From the NCBI GenBank assembly GCA_021234155.1, contig JAJEKV010000063.1, positions 1,648,947 to 1,712,946 of the forward strand: 64,000 bases of DNA, read 5' to 3'. This document shows, piece by piece, positions 1-11,620 of this stretch. How positions within the stretch are numbered: position 1 is the first letter of the stretch; each line of letters opens with the position of its first letter. The position numbers were made by a program, and so were the translations under genes. The DNA comes from Isoetes taiwanensis (lineage: Eukaryota > Streptophyta > Lycopodiopsida > Isoetales > Isoetaceae). The notes beneath the pieces are model-generated. The model was not told the origin of the DNA, did no database searches, and worked only from the letters and a program-made list of their open reading frames with translations.

Positions 1-29
1 TCAAGGAGAATAATTCTGACATTCCTAAA

Positions 30-1429
30 TTGCTTACTCAAAGCATGACTATTCCAGAAAAACACCAAGAAGAAAAGGCTTTCTTATGGAATAAGGTAAA
101 TGGTAGCTCGAGAAGAATTGCAAAAAAAAGATTGGAGAAAGGAATCCAAATTGGTACAAATTCTCAATTTGTTGCTAATCATAAGGATTCTTCCAGTACA
201 TATACCAATAATTCTACAATCATGACTGCATCAGAAAGGTATATGGCAAAAGGGAAAGCTAAAGTTGGCATGGAAAATTCTAACACCAAGAATCTTCACT
301 CTACTTTATCTCAAATTGCTAAAGATACTAATGCTTTAGCTAACAGAAATCAAAGTTATATCTCCAATGCAAAATGGAATCTATCCAACTGGATTCCTTC
401 CAAAGGTACGAGAGATTCATTAACTAAGGAAATCCAAACAAAATATTCTTTACAGAAAAAGGTGACAGGGAATAATTTTAAAGGGCAAACTGTGGATATT
501 GGTGGCACATCTCAACATACCAACAGCAAGAGAAATATTGCAGAAACCTCTAAAAAGGTTTCCTTTGAACCTGAAAAAAGTATGATGGAAAATCCTGCTG
601 AAGATTCAAGCAAGCAAGAAAATGATGAGGTAATTCATTGTTCTAATCAATTTGCTATCTTTACTAATTCACATGCAGAACAAATGGATTTACTGCATTC
701 AGATGTTGAGGAGCCAATTCCTGTTCAGTCTATTTTACCTTCACCAAAAACTCAACCTATTTCTAAGCCCTCTCAAAAAGATTTCCTTGATCTCATAGAC
801 CTATCCTCCCCTGATGAATCCTTGAACTGCCATGACCATCATGCTATTATCTCTGATAAATTTGTAAAACAGCTGGCTTCAATTGACTTCAATAAGGTTC
901 AGATATCCTCGAGTCAGACAAGTCAAGACACAAATAAATTGGAAAATGAGATGTGTTCACAAGGTTCGGATTCAAGTCAAGATTTAAATACAGATATAGA
1001 ATGTGGCATTGATTATGTCCCAGAGACTCCAGAGTGTGCTGATTTGCAGATCCTTGAACCTGCAAAGGCTTCACAAAGGCAAGTTCTCGAACCATTAAAT
1101 AATAATAATTCTCCTAATTCTGATTTAAATAAAATGGCTATTAATGACATGTCTGTTAATAAGCTATTTGAGTTTATTCTGGAGGGATTTCATCGATGAG
1201 TGTGGCAGTGATAAAGAAAAATTCGGCACTAGGGAGAAAGATAACAATTGGGATCCGGAATATTACCTTAACTCTTCCACTATAGCTACTTACGATAAAG
1301 AGACAGATCAGTAAGTCTAGGGCTAATAGGAAAAAAACTATCCCAAACATTTCTAATACCCCTGCCAATAACACCAGAAGTAAAAACAAAAAGGAAAAAA
1401 AAGGGAAAGCTAAGGGCAAGTGCAGATAG
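30..1429 (+). pseudogene. LINE ORF1 (gag-like) C-terminal part
   Basis: An open frame runs to 1,199. The sequence then continues in another frame as an acidic-to-basic tail that ends in a Lys-rich stretch and a TAG at 1,427–1,429. The protein is Ser/Asn/Lys-rich and of low complexity, without a recognisable zinc knuckle in the visible part. Its position 35 bp before the ORF2 ATG and its basic tail suit an L1 ORF1 nucleic-acid-binding protein; that assignment is by context. The N-terminus is probably missing at the window edge. The frameshift near 1,190–1,200 separates body and tail. Confidence 0.6.
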
Positions 1430-1463
1430 ATTCCTCTTATTTACTTTTTACCTACCTTAATCC

Positions 1464-4400
1464 ATGAAGATCCTATCTTGGAATCTAAGGGGTATTAAGG
1501 GAGCTCTAAAAAGAAGAAGAGCTATTTCCCAAATTAGATCCTACAAAGCTGACATAATTCTTCTCCAAGAATTAAAACTTCAAAAATTTGAATGTGCTAA
1601 TTTAGGGGAATGGATATTGCACGGTAGTTCTTCTATATGGATTGAGATTTGAGGGTACTTACGGGGGTTTATGCATGATTTGGAGTAATTTAAACACAGA
1701 TTTCTTCTATAACAGTCCAAGCAGAATGTGGCAATGTGCTATTTTTATGATCAAGGACCAACCCTTTGGTCTCATAAATGTCTATGCTTCAACTAATCCT
1801 AAAGAAAGAGAAGTTCTATGGTTGGAAATCAATAATTGGATGAGAGCTCAAAACATTATTGATTGGATTGTTGCTGGGGACTTTAATAACACTCCAAATT
1901 GGGATCAAAAATTGGGAAACAAGATTAACATGACCAGACTGGAAAAAACTAGATGGAATAACCTTATTGATGATAACTCTTTGCTTCAAATTCCTTCCTC
2001 TTCTGCTAAATTTACCTGGTCAAACAAAAGAAAAGGAGATGCAAGAGTTTTATGTGCTCTTGATAGATTTTATCTGAATATCTCTTGCTCAAATTTCTGG
2101 GATAATGCCTATGTTTTCAGTGATGAGTCTGTTGTTATTTCAGATCATCAACCTCAATTCCTATCCACTCAGCATCAAATATCTGTCCCTAGATCTGGAA
2201 ATATCCCTTACAAATTTAACTCTAGTTTGCTTCATAATAATTCTTTCTGTAATGAATTCAGAGAATTTTATTCTAAGCTAAATAGAGTTTCTGATCATAT
2301 GTCCATGAAGAGCTTTTACTCCAACCTTAAGGCTTCCAAATCTTGGATAAAGGAGTGGACTAAAAAGGTTAATACTGAAAGAATCAAGGAGAAAAAAATT
2401 CTTCTCCAACATATGAGAGATATCAGATTGGCTTTGCTTGATGATCCCCTTAATCCTAATTTACATCTTCAAGAAGAAAACCTTGAGAGGAAAATAAGAA
2501 CAATTGAGGAAATTGAAGCCAAAGGGGCTGCCATTAGGTGCAAGGTTAAATACTCGAATGATATGGATTCTGGTAGCACCAAATTCTTTTTTAGAGTTGC
2601 TAAAGCTAAATGAGATAAAAACTCTATCTCACGAAATCAAAAGTGACTCGGGGATATTCTAAATAACCCCTCGGATATCTCAAATTACTTCTACTCTAAA
2701 TATTACGCTTTCTGTTCTCTAAGCAAAATAATTTGGATGCTCTTTGTCAACAATGCTAAGGCTTTCACCGATTTGATTGATACCATTATCCCAAATGATC
2801 ACTGCCAAATGGATATTTCTCTATCTAATGTTCCAAGCTCTGATGAAGTCTTATCTGTCTTAAAAAGCTTCAAACATGAAAAATCTCCAGGGCCAGATGG
2901 CTTTCCCCCTGAATTCTTTCTTATGTTCTGGGATTTAATGCAAAATGACATTATGCATTTTATAAAGGGATTTTGGGAATCTAATCATCTTCATCCCTCG
3001 ATTGCTAGTGGTTTTATTTCCACGATTCCCAAAGTTGAGAGACCTTACCGATTTCTCGATTGGAGGCCTATTTCCTTAACAAATTCTACATATAAGATTT
3101 GTGCTAAAATCATTGCCTCAAGAATTAAGGATTACTGCAAAAAAATGTATTAGTGGAAATCAGTGTGCTTTTCTTCCAAACAGATTCATTTTAGAAAATT
3201 ACATTGCTGCAATGGAAGGATTGCATTGGAATAAAATATCAAGCCAAAACTGTATTCTGCTTAAATTGGATTTCAAAAGGGCATTTGACAATATCAGATG
3301 GGATTTTATTGAGTTTGCTATGAAAAAGCTAGGCTTCCATGATAGAATGATTCACTAATTATGGGTTTAAATCTCGGATCTAACTTCATTTGTTCTCATC
3401 AATGGCTCTCCTAGTCCCTTCTTTCCTCTGGAGAGAGGGGTTAGACAAGGTTGTCCACTGGCACCTTATCTTTTTATTGTGGTGGCTGAATTGCTCACTA
3501 AAGCAATTAAGTACCATCAAAATATTGGCAATATTTCAGGTCTTAAACTCCCGAACTCCCCTGAAACTCTCTGTATTCAACAATATGCTGATGATACCTT
3601 CTCCTTTCTTGAAAATAATGCTAAAAACATTGCTTTCTTCATGGATCTTTTAAGTCAATTCAGTGCAGCTTCAGGAGTGGATTTAAATTTATCTAAGTGT
3701 GTTATGATAAGTGACAGTGACAATTCATATGTGGCAGGAATTAAAATTATCAAAACTTCAGAGGTTACCAAACTTCTTGGCATGCCTTTGTCTCTGAATC
3801 CAAACCTCTCTGGTCTATGGTCCCCAATCATTGAAAAGATCAGAGCTAAGCTTCATGTTTATAAAAATACTTTATCTTTGGCGGGCCGAGTTGTAATTGC
3901 CAATCAAGTTCTTACCAGCTCTCATATCTATTTCTCTACTGCTTTAGTTGCTCCAGCCTCTGTTTACAAGCAGATTGAGAAAATTATTAGGAACTTCATT
4001 TGGAATGGTAATAATCTTGTCAATTGGAATACTATCACCAGGCATAAAAAAGAGGGTGGTCTTGCTTGTAAAAATATTCATAAACAGGCCCAAGCCCTAG
4101 CAGGGAAATTTGTTTGGAAAGCTTTAAATGGCTCAGACAGTGTAGCATCTAAATTCATCAGATACTGGCTCACAAAAAGCTCTCCTTCTGGTCATCCCTC
4201 AATTCCTCATGACTTACCAAATTCTGCTTTTTGTGAAGTCTCCTTAGCAGCCAATATGTCCCCTCTTATGAGAAACATTATTAAGGCCTGGAATAATATC
4301 TATTTAGCTTTCAAATTTGATCAGAGCCAAAATTTTCATTCGGACATGTCTATTTTCTGGTCTCCTACTTTCAAGGATCATCCGAACCATGTGCTGGCCT

Positions 4401-5243
4401 TGAAACACCCTCAGATCTACAAGAAATGGTACCTCAAGGGCTTTAATAATTTGGGTGATCTGTGGCATAATGGCAGATGGATTACTTGGTCAAATCTCAA
4501 GATCAAAATAAGGGGAACACATACTGATAAAAAGGTTTACAAGCACATCAGGAACATTGTTGGAAATTTCATCCCTTCTCGGTTTGCCCAATAGTGGCCT
4601 TAGCTGGATGCTTAATAAGAAATCAAATTACAAGGTCAAGGATATTTACAATTTCTTAGATCAAAGGCCTGATCTTCCTAAGTCATCCATTGCTTGGAAC
4701 ATAAACTCTGCTGTTACTAAATCTCTAATCAGAAATGTATGGAGATCCTATGCTTCAAGAAAGGTTTCCTTCTTTGCTTGGTTGATTGCAAATAAAAGTG
4801 TTCCCTGTCTTCAAGTTGTGGCCAGTAGAAATCCTAATGCCTCACCAAACTGTCCTCTTAACTGCAATAATGTTGAGAATTTGGAACATATTTTCTTTTG
4901 CTCAAAATTAGATCCCCTTTGGTTGTGGTTTAATAGATACTTTGACAATTATGATACCTCTTCCATTCTTAATTTCATGCAAGGAAATGATAATTACAAG
5001 AATACCATTGCATTTCTAACTCTGTGGAATATTTGGAAATCGAGAAATAGGTGTCTATATGGTAAGAAAAGGTTTTCTATTACTTGGATTAAGCTACATA
5101 TTAAATATGACATTGAGCTCTGTGCTACTGCACATAGGAGAACTTTTGCTGACAATTATGACAGGTCCTGGGATCAAATTGGTGAATTTGTGGGGTATTA
5201 TAAATTATTCATCTCAACACTTTCATTTACAAATACTAATTAA
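1464..5243 (+). pseudogene. LINE ORF2: endonuclease, reverse transcriptase, zinc finger
   Basis: The start is ATG at 1,464. The endonuclease shows the family opening (ILSWNLRGI), then VAGDFNNTP and SDHQP near 2,140. RT motifs follow: KSPGPDGFPPEFF near 2,890, KLDFKRAFDNIRWDFI near 3,265, VRQGCPLAPYLF near 3,440 and QYADDTFSF near 3,585, the last being the catalytic Y-x-D-D. Near 4,620–4,900 is an L1-type RVT zinc-finger region (VSFFAWLI, then Cys/His spacing with EHIFFC). Breaks are a frameshift near 1,640, a stop at 2,611 and frameshifts near 3,130, 3,360–3,480 and 4,560. Endonuclease and RT would make and copy target-primed nicks if intact. All catalytic motifs remain readable. Confidence 0.88.
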
Positions 5244-6190
5244 GTTCCTTTTCATAGGATACATGGAGTTGTGCGAGAGGGGCCTTACACTAACAGATAC
5301 TTTGTCTCCAAGGATGGAGAGTCTCGAGAAATGAAGTTGATAGATATGGGGTGGAGAGATTGCATGAACATCAGGTCCGCTATCCCCTACTAATCGCTGG
5401 TCGGTCGGCAAAGGAGAAAAGATGAAGAGGTCAAGAAAACAAATGAAAAGGGTTTGGGCAGGGGAATATTTTCAAGGGAAGTTATGCAAATGGTCTTCAT
5501 GTTCGGGTTCATTGAGAAGTACAATCAAAATCTCACCGAAAAGGCGGTTTCTAAGATATAGAGAATTATACTACACTCACAGAATGCTTGCTGATAGTTA
5601 TGGTACACTTATACTGCTTATGGTACAGTCAGATTACTACAGATTGATCAGAGATGAGCTATGGCATGCACCTTCCTATATTCTTGGCACTACCTCAAAT
5701 TTCACATACCGTTTCAATCTGCTCTTCTTCTCCAATGATCCACATGACACAAAAATTCCTACTATCCCTTCCACTACTATCATATCAGAAATTGACAGAT
5801 TGGCTCCTTTTGAATCAGAACTTCTTTTTGTGAATGCAGGTCAATTAGTACTTTTAGCAAAAGGATTGGCATGAAGAATTCGTGGAGAACTTTTTTCAAG
5901 ACTCTTTTTGGGTTTCTTACACCGGAAAACTTTGACATTTGTCTTCAACTATCACATATCTGGAAACTATTGAAGATCTTCTACATCAGATGCCACATTC
6001 TGTTGGAGTTAAGTTGCTGCCTACTCTTAACATCATATCCACAGGATTTTCGGAACTACTTCTGCTACAGAAACTTGTTTATATAATTTCCTATTCATCA
6101 GTTCACTTTTTCTATGGTTAAGTCTTCATGGGACTTAACTATATTTTGTATGTTTTTCCTTAATTAATGAAAAAATCATCTCGTACCTTC
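5244..6190 (+). other. 3' region of the LINE, no identified protein
   Basis: This lies between the ORF2 stop and the poly(A). A 150-codon open frame at 5,422–5,874 and a second frame at 5,250–5,390 are present, but I recognise neither. They may be a decayed extra ORF or simply 3' UTR. Confidence 0.4.
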
Positions 6191-6214
6191 AAAAAAAAAA
6201 AAAAAAAAAAAAAA

Positions 6215-6450
6215 CCTCAATATACAGTATACATAAACTTGTACAAGCATACCCCACAAACGAGAATCGCTATGTACGGTCCAGATCTTGGAATAAAAGG
6301 CAAATATGCCCATCCGACAGCTCTCGTTGCCCGGAGTAACCCCCCGTGTGAATATACACCCAAACCAAAGGGGGTTTCAGGGGGATTTTCATTTAAATGT
6401 GTTGGATGCAATAGTTTGTATTAATAATGTTACTGTTAGTTATATGCTGT
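6215..6450 (+). repeat. Dispersed repeat, segment pair A+B
   Basis: Bases 6,215–6,340 (A) recur inverted at about 15,020–15,145. Bases 6,320–6,450 (B, with a CCCCCCGTGTGAATAT core) recur in direct orientation at about 15,225–15,358. The poly(A) of the LINE abuts A directly, so the LINE landed inside this repeat. The same unit partly encodes a LINE ORF2 tail on the minus strand at 14,810–15,181. Confidence 0.75.
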
Positions 6451-7204
6451 TAGTCAATGACAAGGGCAAAGATATTGAGTTCCTTCTTCCCGACTATTCA
6501 AGATGTGGCTTCATTTTTTAACCATTAAAGATTAGATTCATCATCAAGGCAATAATGCTTATTATTGCTTGATTAGGAGATGGATGCAAAGAATAACTTT
6601 ATATGCAGTTTCTTCTTTTTCATTTCTTCCTTTATTTAGTAACACTCAAGAACAATACATGATACGATGCAGATACAGGAATATAGAATCCAGTGGATAA
6701 ACCGATTTAGTTGAGCAGAGCCATCCGTCTAAGCATGACAACATAATACAAGCCAAACTACACAAGTTTATTTGCTTGCTTCTTTGTCCAGGAAAAAGCT
6801 TGTAGCTATTGCATCAATTTGCACGGAGTCCCACAAGCTATGGATTGAGACATGTAGATGGTAATGGCCACAATTGCCGCAAGAAGCAAGATGCATGTTG
6901 CAAGTTATAGGTTATTGAAGATGAAAACCATACACTTCTGAAATGTTTTGCTCTTGAGATGGTCAGGAATTGTTATTTGACATTAGCATTCCATTCCATG
7001 CTCCCACAACTTCTCAGAGCAACATTTTTGCAGATACATGCCAGCACGCTCGCAGATACATGTTCGCAGGAACATGTTCGCAGGAGCAGACCAAGAGAAA
7101 TTATCTGCAAATTGTAAAAGTTTACTAAATGTATTGACCGGATGCAGGTTGATGCTTTGATTATGTCCAACTATTTCTACTCCCATCTCATTGTATCATG
7201 CAAA

Positions 7205-7226
7205 GAATTGAATTGAATTGAATTGA
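7205..7226 (+). repeat. (AATTG)n microsatellite
   Basis: Four to five uninterrupted pentamers are visible. Confidence 0.9.
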
Positions 7227-7382
7227 GCTTGACGATTTGGGCAACTTCTACTTACAGAGTGAAACTTTGAGGTAGCATGACTTGGCCCTGTGCATACATC
7301 TTATTTATTTTTTTGTTTATTTTTTCTTTGCAAGAGTCAATGTGGGTTTGTGATTCAAAGCTCTCATGGGCTTATATATAGC

Positions 7383-7516
7383 AACTAAAAATCATTAGAT
7401 CATATAGAGGGTCATGCCTTAGAATATTACATTCGGATGAAATCGCTAGCAAATAAAAATCATTAGATCATTTAGAGGGTCATGCCTTAGAATATTACAT
7501 TCACATGAAATCACTA
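7383..7516 (+). repeat. 68-bp tandem duplication
   Basis: The block beginning ATCATTAGATCAT at 7,391 recurs at 7,459, a period of 68 bp. Both copies continue through AGAGGGTCATGCCTTAGAA with few changes. Confidence 0.85.
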
Positions 7517-8219
7517 TCAGTCATGAAGAATCGCGCAGTTTCAACCCTAAAAACCAACGGTTTTGCCCATTTTTTGATCGATTCTGCTCTATTTCACCTC
7601 AAATCTCTTCCTCTCTTCATCAATCTAGTATAAAAGAGGTATTCAAAGCGATTAGCATGCATTTTAAAGTGGATCAAATCGCCCACGGAGCAGCAAGAGC
7701 GATCTGATCAAAATTTCTGCTCCCGTCGCACAGTTCTACGTCTGGTTTTTTGTCTGGATTAACCACTTGGCTGATATGGGATGTCCGAAGTTCCGAGTTT
7801 TTACATCTGTGTTTGCATGATCGTGTGATGTCTGTCTACGTGTCTGATTGGCGACGCATGTCTACTTGTCTGATTGGTTCATGGCTGGATGAATCTGATT
7901 TGGTTACAATTCATCTTGTTGCAAATACCATAGGCAACACTTGTTTACAACATAGAATGTTGAAGGAATGACAATTATGTTGGACTCTGTTAGATAGATA
8001 TGTTGGATTCTGTTAGAGAGGAGAGCTCACAATGCTAGAGAGGGTCTAAAGCAGCAGTTCTCATTTTGACTTATTTGTTATATGTGCCAACAAAACCAGC
8101 TCCCAGCCACACAAACAAAGCAAACAAGCATTTTTGCTGCAGTAGTTCTTGACTTTGGTGATATTCGAGTGAAGGATAAGTCAAGAGAATATTCATAAGT
8201 GGAGGCAAAACTTCTGCTT

Positions 8220-9125
8220 CTATTAAAACTGGAACATTATCTTCCAATTCTGAAAGGTTTCGTAAGGCTCAAGGCCGGTATCCTTTCCTGTTTGACTGCC
8301 ACTTGAGAGCATATTTACCAGGGTATGGACCCCATAACCCCATACTTGGAAACAAGCTCCTTTGGACTAGTAATTAGAATTTTCTCTACAAGGAAAGCTG
8401 CTGCCTCTATCTGATCTTCTTCGGTTCCTGACAAAGTTCAACAAAAGTATTGAAAGAACGACAACTACGAATCACAAGTCTTGCCATATAACAACAACTA
8501 TTGGAAAAAAACATCCTATAATAGAAGTCTTTCAATTTGTAGTCGAGGGGCCTATAGCCTAAAGATGTTTCTTAGCGAATGTATTAAATGACTCTAGTTT
8601 TTACACTTCAAATATGAGCCTCAAAAGTGGCTGAAGTCGGCCAACATAGCATTTGCCTTAGAATGACATTCGAGCGCACATATTCCAATTTTTTTTACTA
8701 TTTCTTCTGCCTTAACAGAAACTTTTAAGATTTTACGACTCGTCAATGCTACCAGAAGAATAAGAGCTCCTCTAAAAGGCCTTATTTTTGCTGCAATCTC
8801 TTGTTGTTTCGAGAGCTCCAGAAGCAATTTGACGGCATTTTCACACTCTTTTTCAAAATTGCTACTTAGTCTTCTTACAACAGGTCTTAAGACATCTGCC
8901 TCAATCAGTTTATTATCAAATGATTATTGTTAACTTCGTCTTCGAAATTCACTAGATTTCTACAAGCAACAAAAGATAACCTGGTTGTTTGCATCATCTA
9001 TAGCCATTTTATGGAGGACAATGAATGCCTTACTGCGGAGTTCAGTAACACACTTTAAACCAATTTCAAAATCATGGGAATAAGATCAATATCCTTCAGC
9101 TTGTAGGCAAAAGTATGATGGTGGG
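8220..9125 (-). pseudogene. ARM-repeat protein remnant, plant U-box (PUB) type
   Basis: Minus-strand pieces read like the armadillo repeats of plant U-box E3 ligases. Around 8,860–8,700 are RPVVRRLSSNFEKECENAV and KLLLELSKQQEIAAKI followed by GALILLVALTS. Around 8,640–8,600, after a frameshift, is LQPLLRL. Around 9,060–8,985 is SKAFIVLHKMAIDDANNQ, which ends at a plausible GT donor. At 8,430–8,340 comes another helix block (EEDQIEAAAFLVEKIL). Stops and frameshifts interrupt the blocks and no U-box was seen, so I call it a broken fragment. In the family, ARM repeats bind substrate. Identification is from repeat pattern only. Confidence 0.5.
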
Positions 9126-9414
9126 TATCAAGGCCAGCACCCAGCACCAGCACCCTTCAGACTTTTATTTTCCACCCTTCACCAATTATAGTCTAACCTA
9201 TTTGACGCCCGTCACTTCATATAGACCGTACCCGTTCTAATCATAACCTGTTTACCGCCCACCGTAATGAATGTGAACCCAACGGAAATGAAGTTTTGAA
9301 TTTGTAAATTGCAACCATCTGTTCCCCAGCTTTCGCTACTCTGACTAAAAAGCCCCTGGAGAAAGCTCGAGAATTTCCACATTCTACTCTAGCATTCCAA
9401 AAATCAAATGCACT

Positions 9415-11620
9415 ATGGTGAAGAAGGTTGTTAATTCGCCGGCTCAGCTAGTAATTCTAACAGATGCCATGTGCAGGGTAAGCAAAATGCACTGCCAATT
9501 TTGATATGGGCTTAGAGTGCCTTGTTAATTTGTTTTTCTTATTTTCTTCCAGTCCAAAAGAAACGTGCCCCTGAGACCGGACCTGGCTGATTGCCGAACA
9601 GAGGAGGACTTTCATGCTTATGCATGTCTACCAAACGATGGTGTACATCCCTCTCAATTTCGAACGGATGTCATTTCTGCTGCAGATTATAATGAGGTTT
9701 GGGATACCAATGGTGTCATTCCCAACAAAACTTCAATTGACAAGGTGAGGCCAAAGCATGAAGAATTGAACTGCTGAGCAAGATATACCACGAAGGGTTG
9801 AAGAATAGAGAAGTAAGGAAAATGGTTTCCTATTTATTTGCATTCAACAACTACCAGAGGGCCAAGCAGGATCTAGAAAATTTCAAGGATAACTAGGCAG
9901 CAATGGCAGCAAAAAATAGGGCCTATTCGAGCAAGGTTAAGAGTGAACCCAGCACCAGTGGCCCTGTGAGCATAGCAGAGCCCAGGAAATCTCAGCAGAC
10001 AATAGCACCTGAAAGCATAGCAGAAAGGCCAGCCTCAGCAGGCACTGGTGTAAAATTAGAAGGGAGGTTGTCCTTCAGGAGTACTGCAATGTGCCCAGCA
10101 CCGTTCTCAACTTATGGGAAAAGCATTGCCCGTCTGAAAAGCATGATCTAAGGTGTGCAGGATGCCTTAAAAATGCAATAGAGTGATCTAGTGTCCAAGA
10201 AGGAACTAGTTGCACAATCTGAGGCAAAGGGCACCTTCTTTTCGGCTGCACAGTAGAAGTTGCAGACCATAAAAGATAATATTGCATGTCTTCAAGCCCT
10301 CTCAGGATCTAATGCAGGTGCCTCCGCTGAGATTCAGAATTTGGAGAGGGAGAAAGATATGACAGAGTCCTTGAAATAGGGGTTGGGCCAACAAATGAAA
10401 CCATGGTACAACATGTGGTTGTTCTAACTGCCGAGGTTGCCAATAATGAGTCCCTCCTTGCAAAAGCCCAGCAGCACTTACGGAATGTCACCAGGCTGAG
10501 GGAAATGACCAAGAGAAATGATCAACTGGTCAGCATCACTCCAATACCATTCAAATTGCCAATTGGAGATGAGGAGAGATGCTCCACATGTGGTCGTGCA
10601 TTCCAGGATGATTACACCCTTAGCCTGCGAATGTGGACATCATTATCATGTGAGCTGCCTCAGTTTGCTCATGGAAAAAACATGCTGCTTCGAGTGTTCA
10701 GAGACTATTCCTACAGGGTTAGTGGGGACGCAGTGAAGAATAAAGCAGGAAGTGTTATATGCTGGAGCATCTCACAAAATTGGGAATGAGATAATTGATG
10801 TTGATGAGCAGGTAGCCACAACTCCTGATACCAACAGGAAAAAGAAACAAGTTAATACACCAAGAAGTAAAAGGACCCCAGGATCAGCAAAGCACAAGTC
10901 TACAAGAGTTCAAACTCCACAGCCAAGACATGGAAAAAAGGTACATGCCTATTTTCAGGGTCTCAATTTGAATTGGTAAATAGTATAAGATCCTGTAGAC
11001 ATTAGACAGCAAGCTATCAGCAGTCTGCAGCACATTGTAGCACCTGACAGCACAGTGCTGAAGACACCAACCCATGCAGAATCTAAGGGAGATTCAAGTA
11101 GTACTGATGCTATTGCCAATTATGTTGTAGTTCCAAATTCTGCAGCTGCCTCTACAAAGGCCTCCTCTAACACGGTTGCTGCAGAGAAGGAAAACGATGG
11201 CGAAGATGTCGATAAACAGGTTCTTAAATTCGTTTCCAAGGTCACAATTTGACACGGTCAAGGACCAGGAAGGTTGTGGAAGGAGAGAGTGAGGGTGAGT
11301 CAGAAGTTGATCTTGATGAAGACGTCCCTATAGAAGTAGCATTTTGGAAAAAAAAAACAAGGCTAATGTAATTTTGCCATATGTATTTCAGGCAGGCAAA
11401 CTTTGATTGCTCAAGACAACCCTAAACCATCAGTCAAAAGGTTTTTGTTTAAACAATTAATATATTTGATCCCTGTTTTCTTCCATCATGAATGTATAAA
11501 TTTTGTTTGGTTAATTTACTCAACTTAGGCTTGAGTAAAAACTTGTCTGCAGAAAAAGAAGGCAGCCAATGGTTATACCTAGTGAATCTGATGAAGATGA
11601 CAATGCCACTGAGTGCCAGC
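9415..11620 (+). pseudogene. Decayed RING-H2 zinc-finger gene with coiled coil and acidic tail
   Basis: Exon 1 (9,415–9,477) starts with ATG and ends at a GTAAGC donor. Exon 2 begins at 9,553 after TTCCAG, and the phase is 0. After a one-base shift near 9,777, one frame runs to 10,379 as a Lys/Gln-rich, coiled-coil-like region broken by five stops. A RING-H2 pattern follows at about 10,577–10,720: CSTC, then after a frameshift CECGHHYHVSC and CCFEC. Further exons encode a basic segment (10,800–10,939), a Ser/Ala-rich part (11,031–11,250) and acidic clusters (near 11,300 and 11,590, SESDEDD). The second LINE cuts in near 11,620. RING-H2 fingers usually give E3 ubiquitin-ligase activity; the N-terminal domain is unknown to me. 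Confidence 0.55.

Larger units (their letters stand above)
1..6214 (+). mobile_element. L1-like LINE retrotransposon, decayed, 5' end outside window
   Basis: Seen in order: a gag-like ORF1 (30–1,429), an ORF2 with apurinic-type endonuclease, reverse transcriptase and a C-terminal zinc-finger region (1,464–5,243), a long 3' region, and a 24-A tract at 6,191–6,214 as the 3' terminus. ORF1, ORF2 and poly(A) in one orientation is the plant L1 layout. Several frameshifts and stops make it non-autonomous. The 5' end lies before base 1, so no target duplication can be checked. Confidence 0.88.
6451..8200. other. Intergenic, no gene seen
   Basis: AT-rich sequence with short chance ORFs only. It holds an AATTG microsatellite (7,205–7,226) and a 68-bp tandem duplication (about 7,383–7,516). 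A tract at 7,540–7,750 has gene-like composition, but no family was recognised. Confidence 0.5.
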
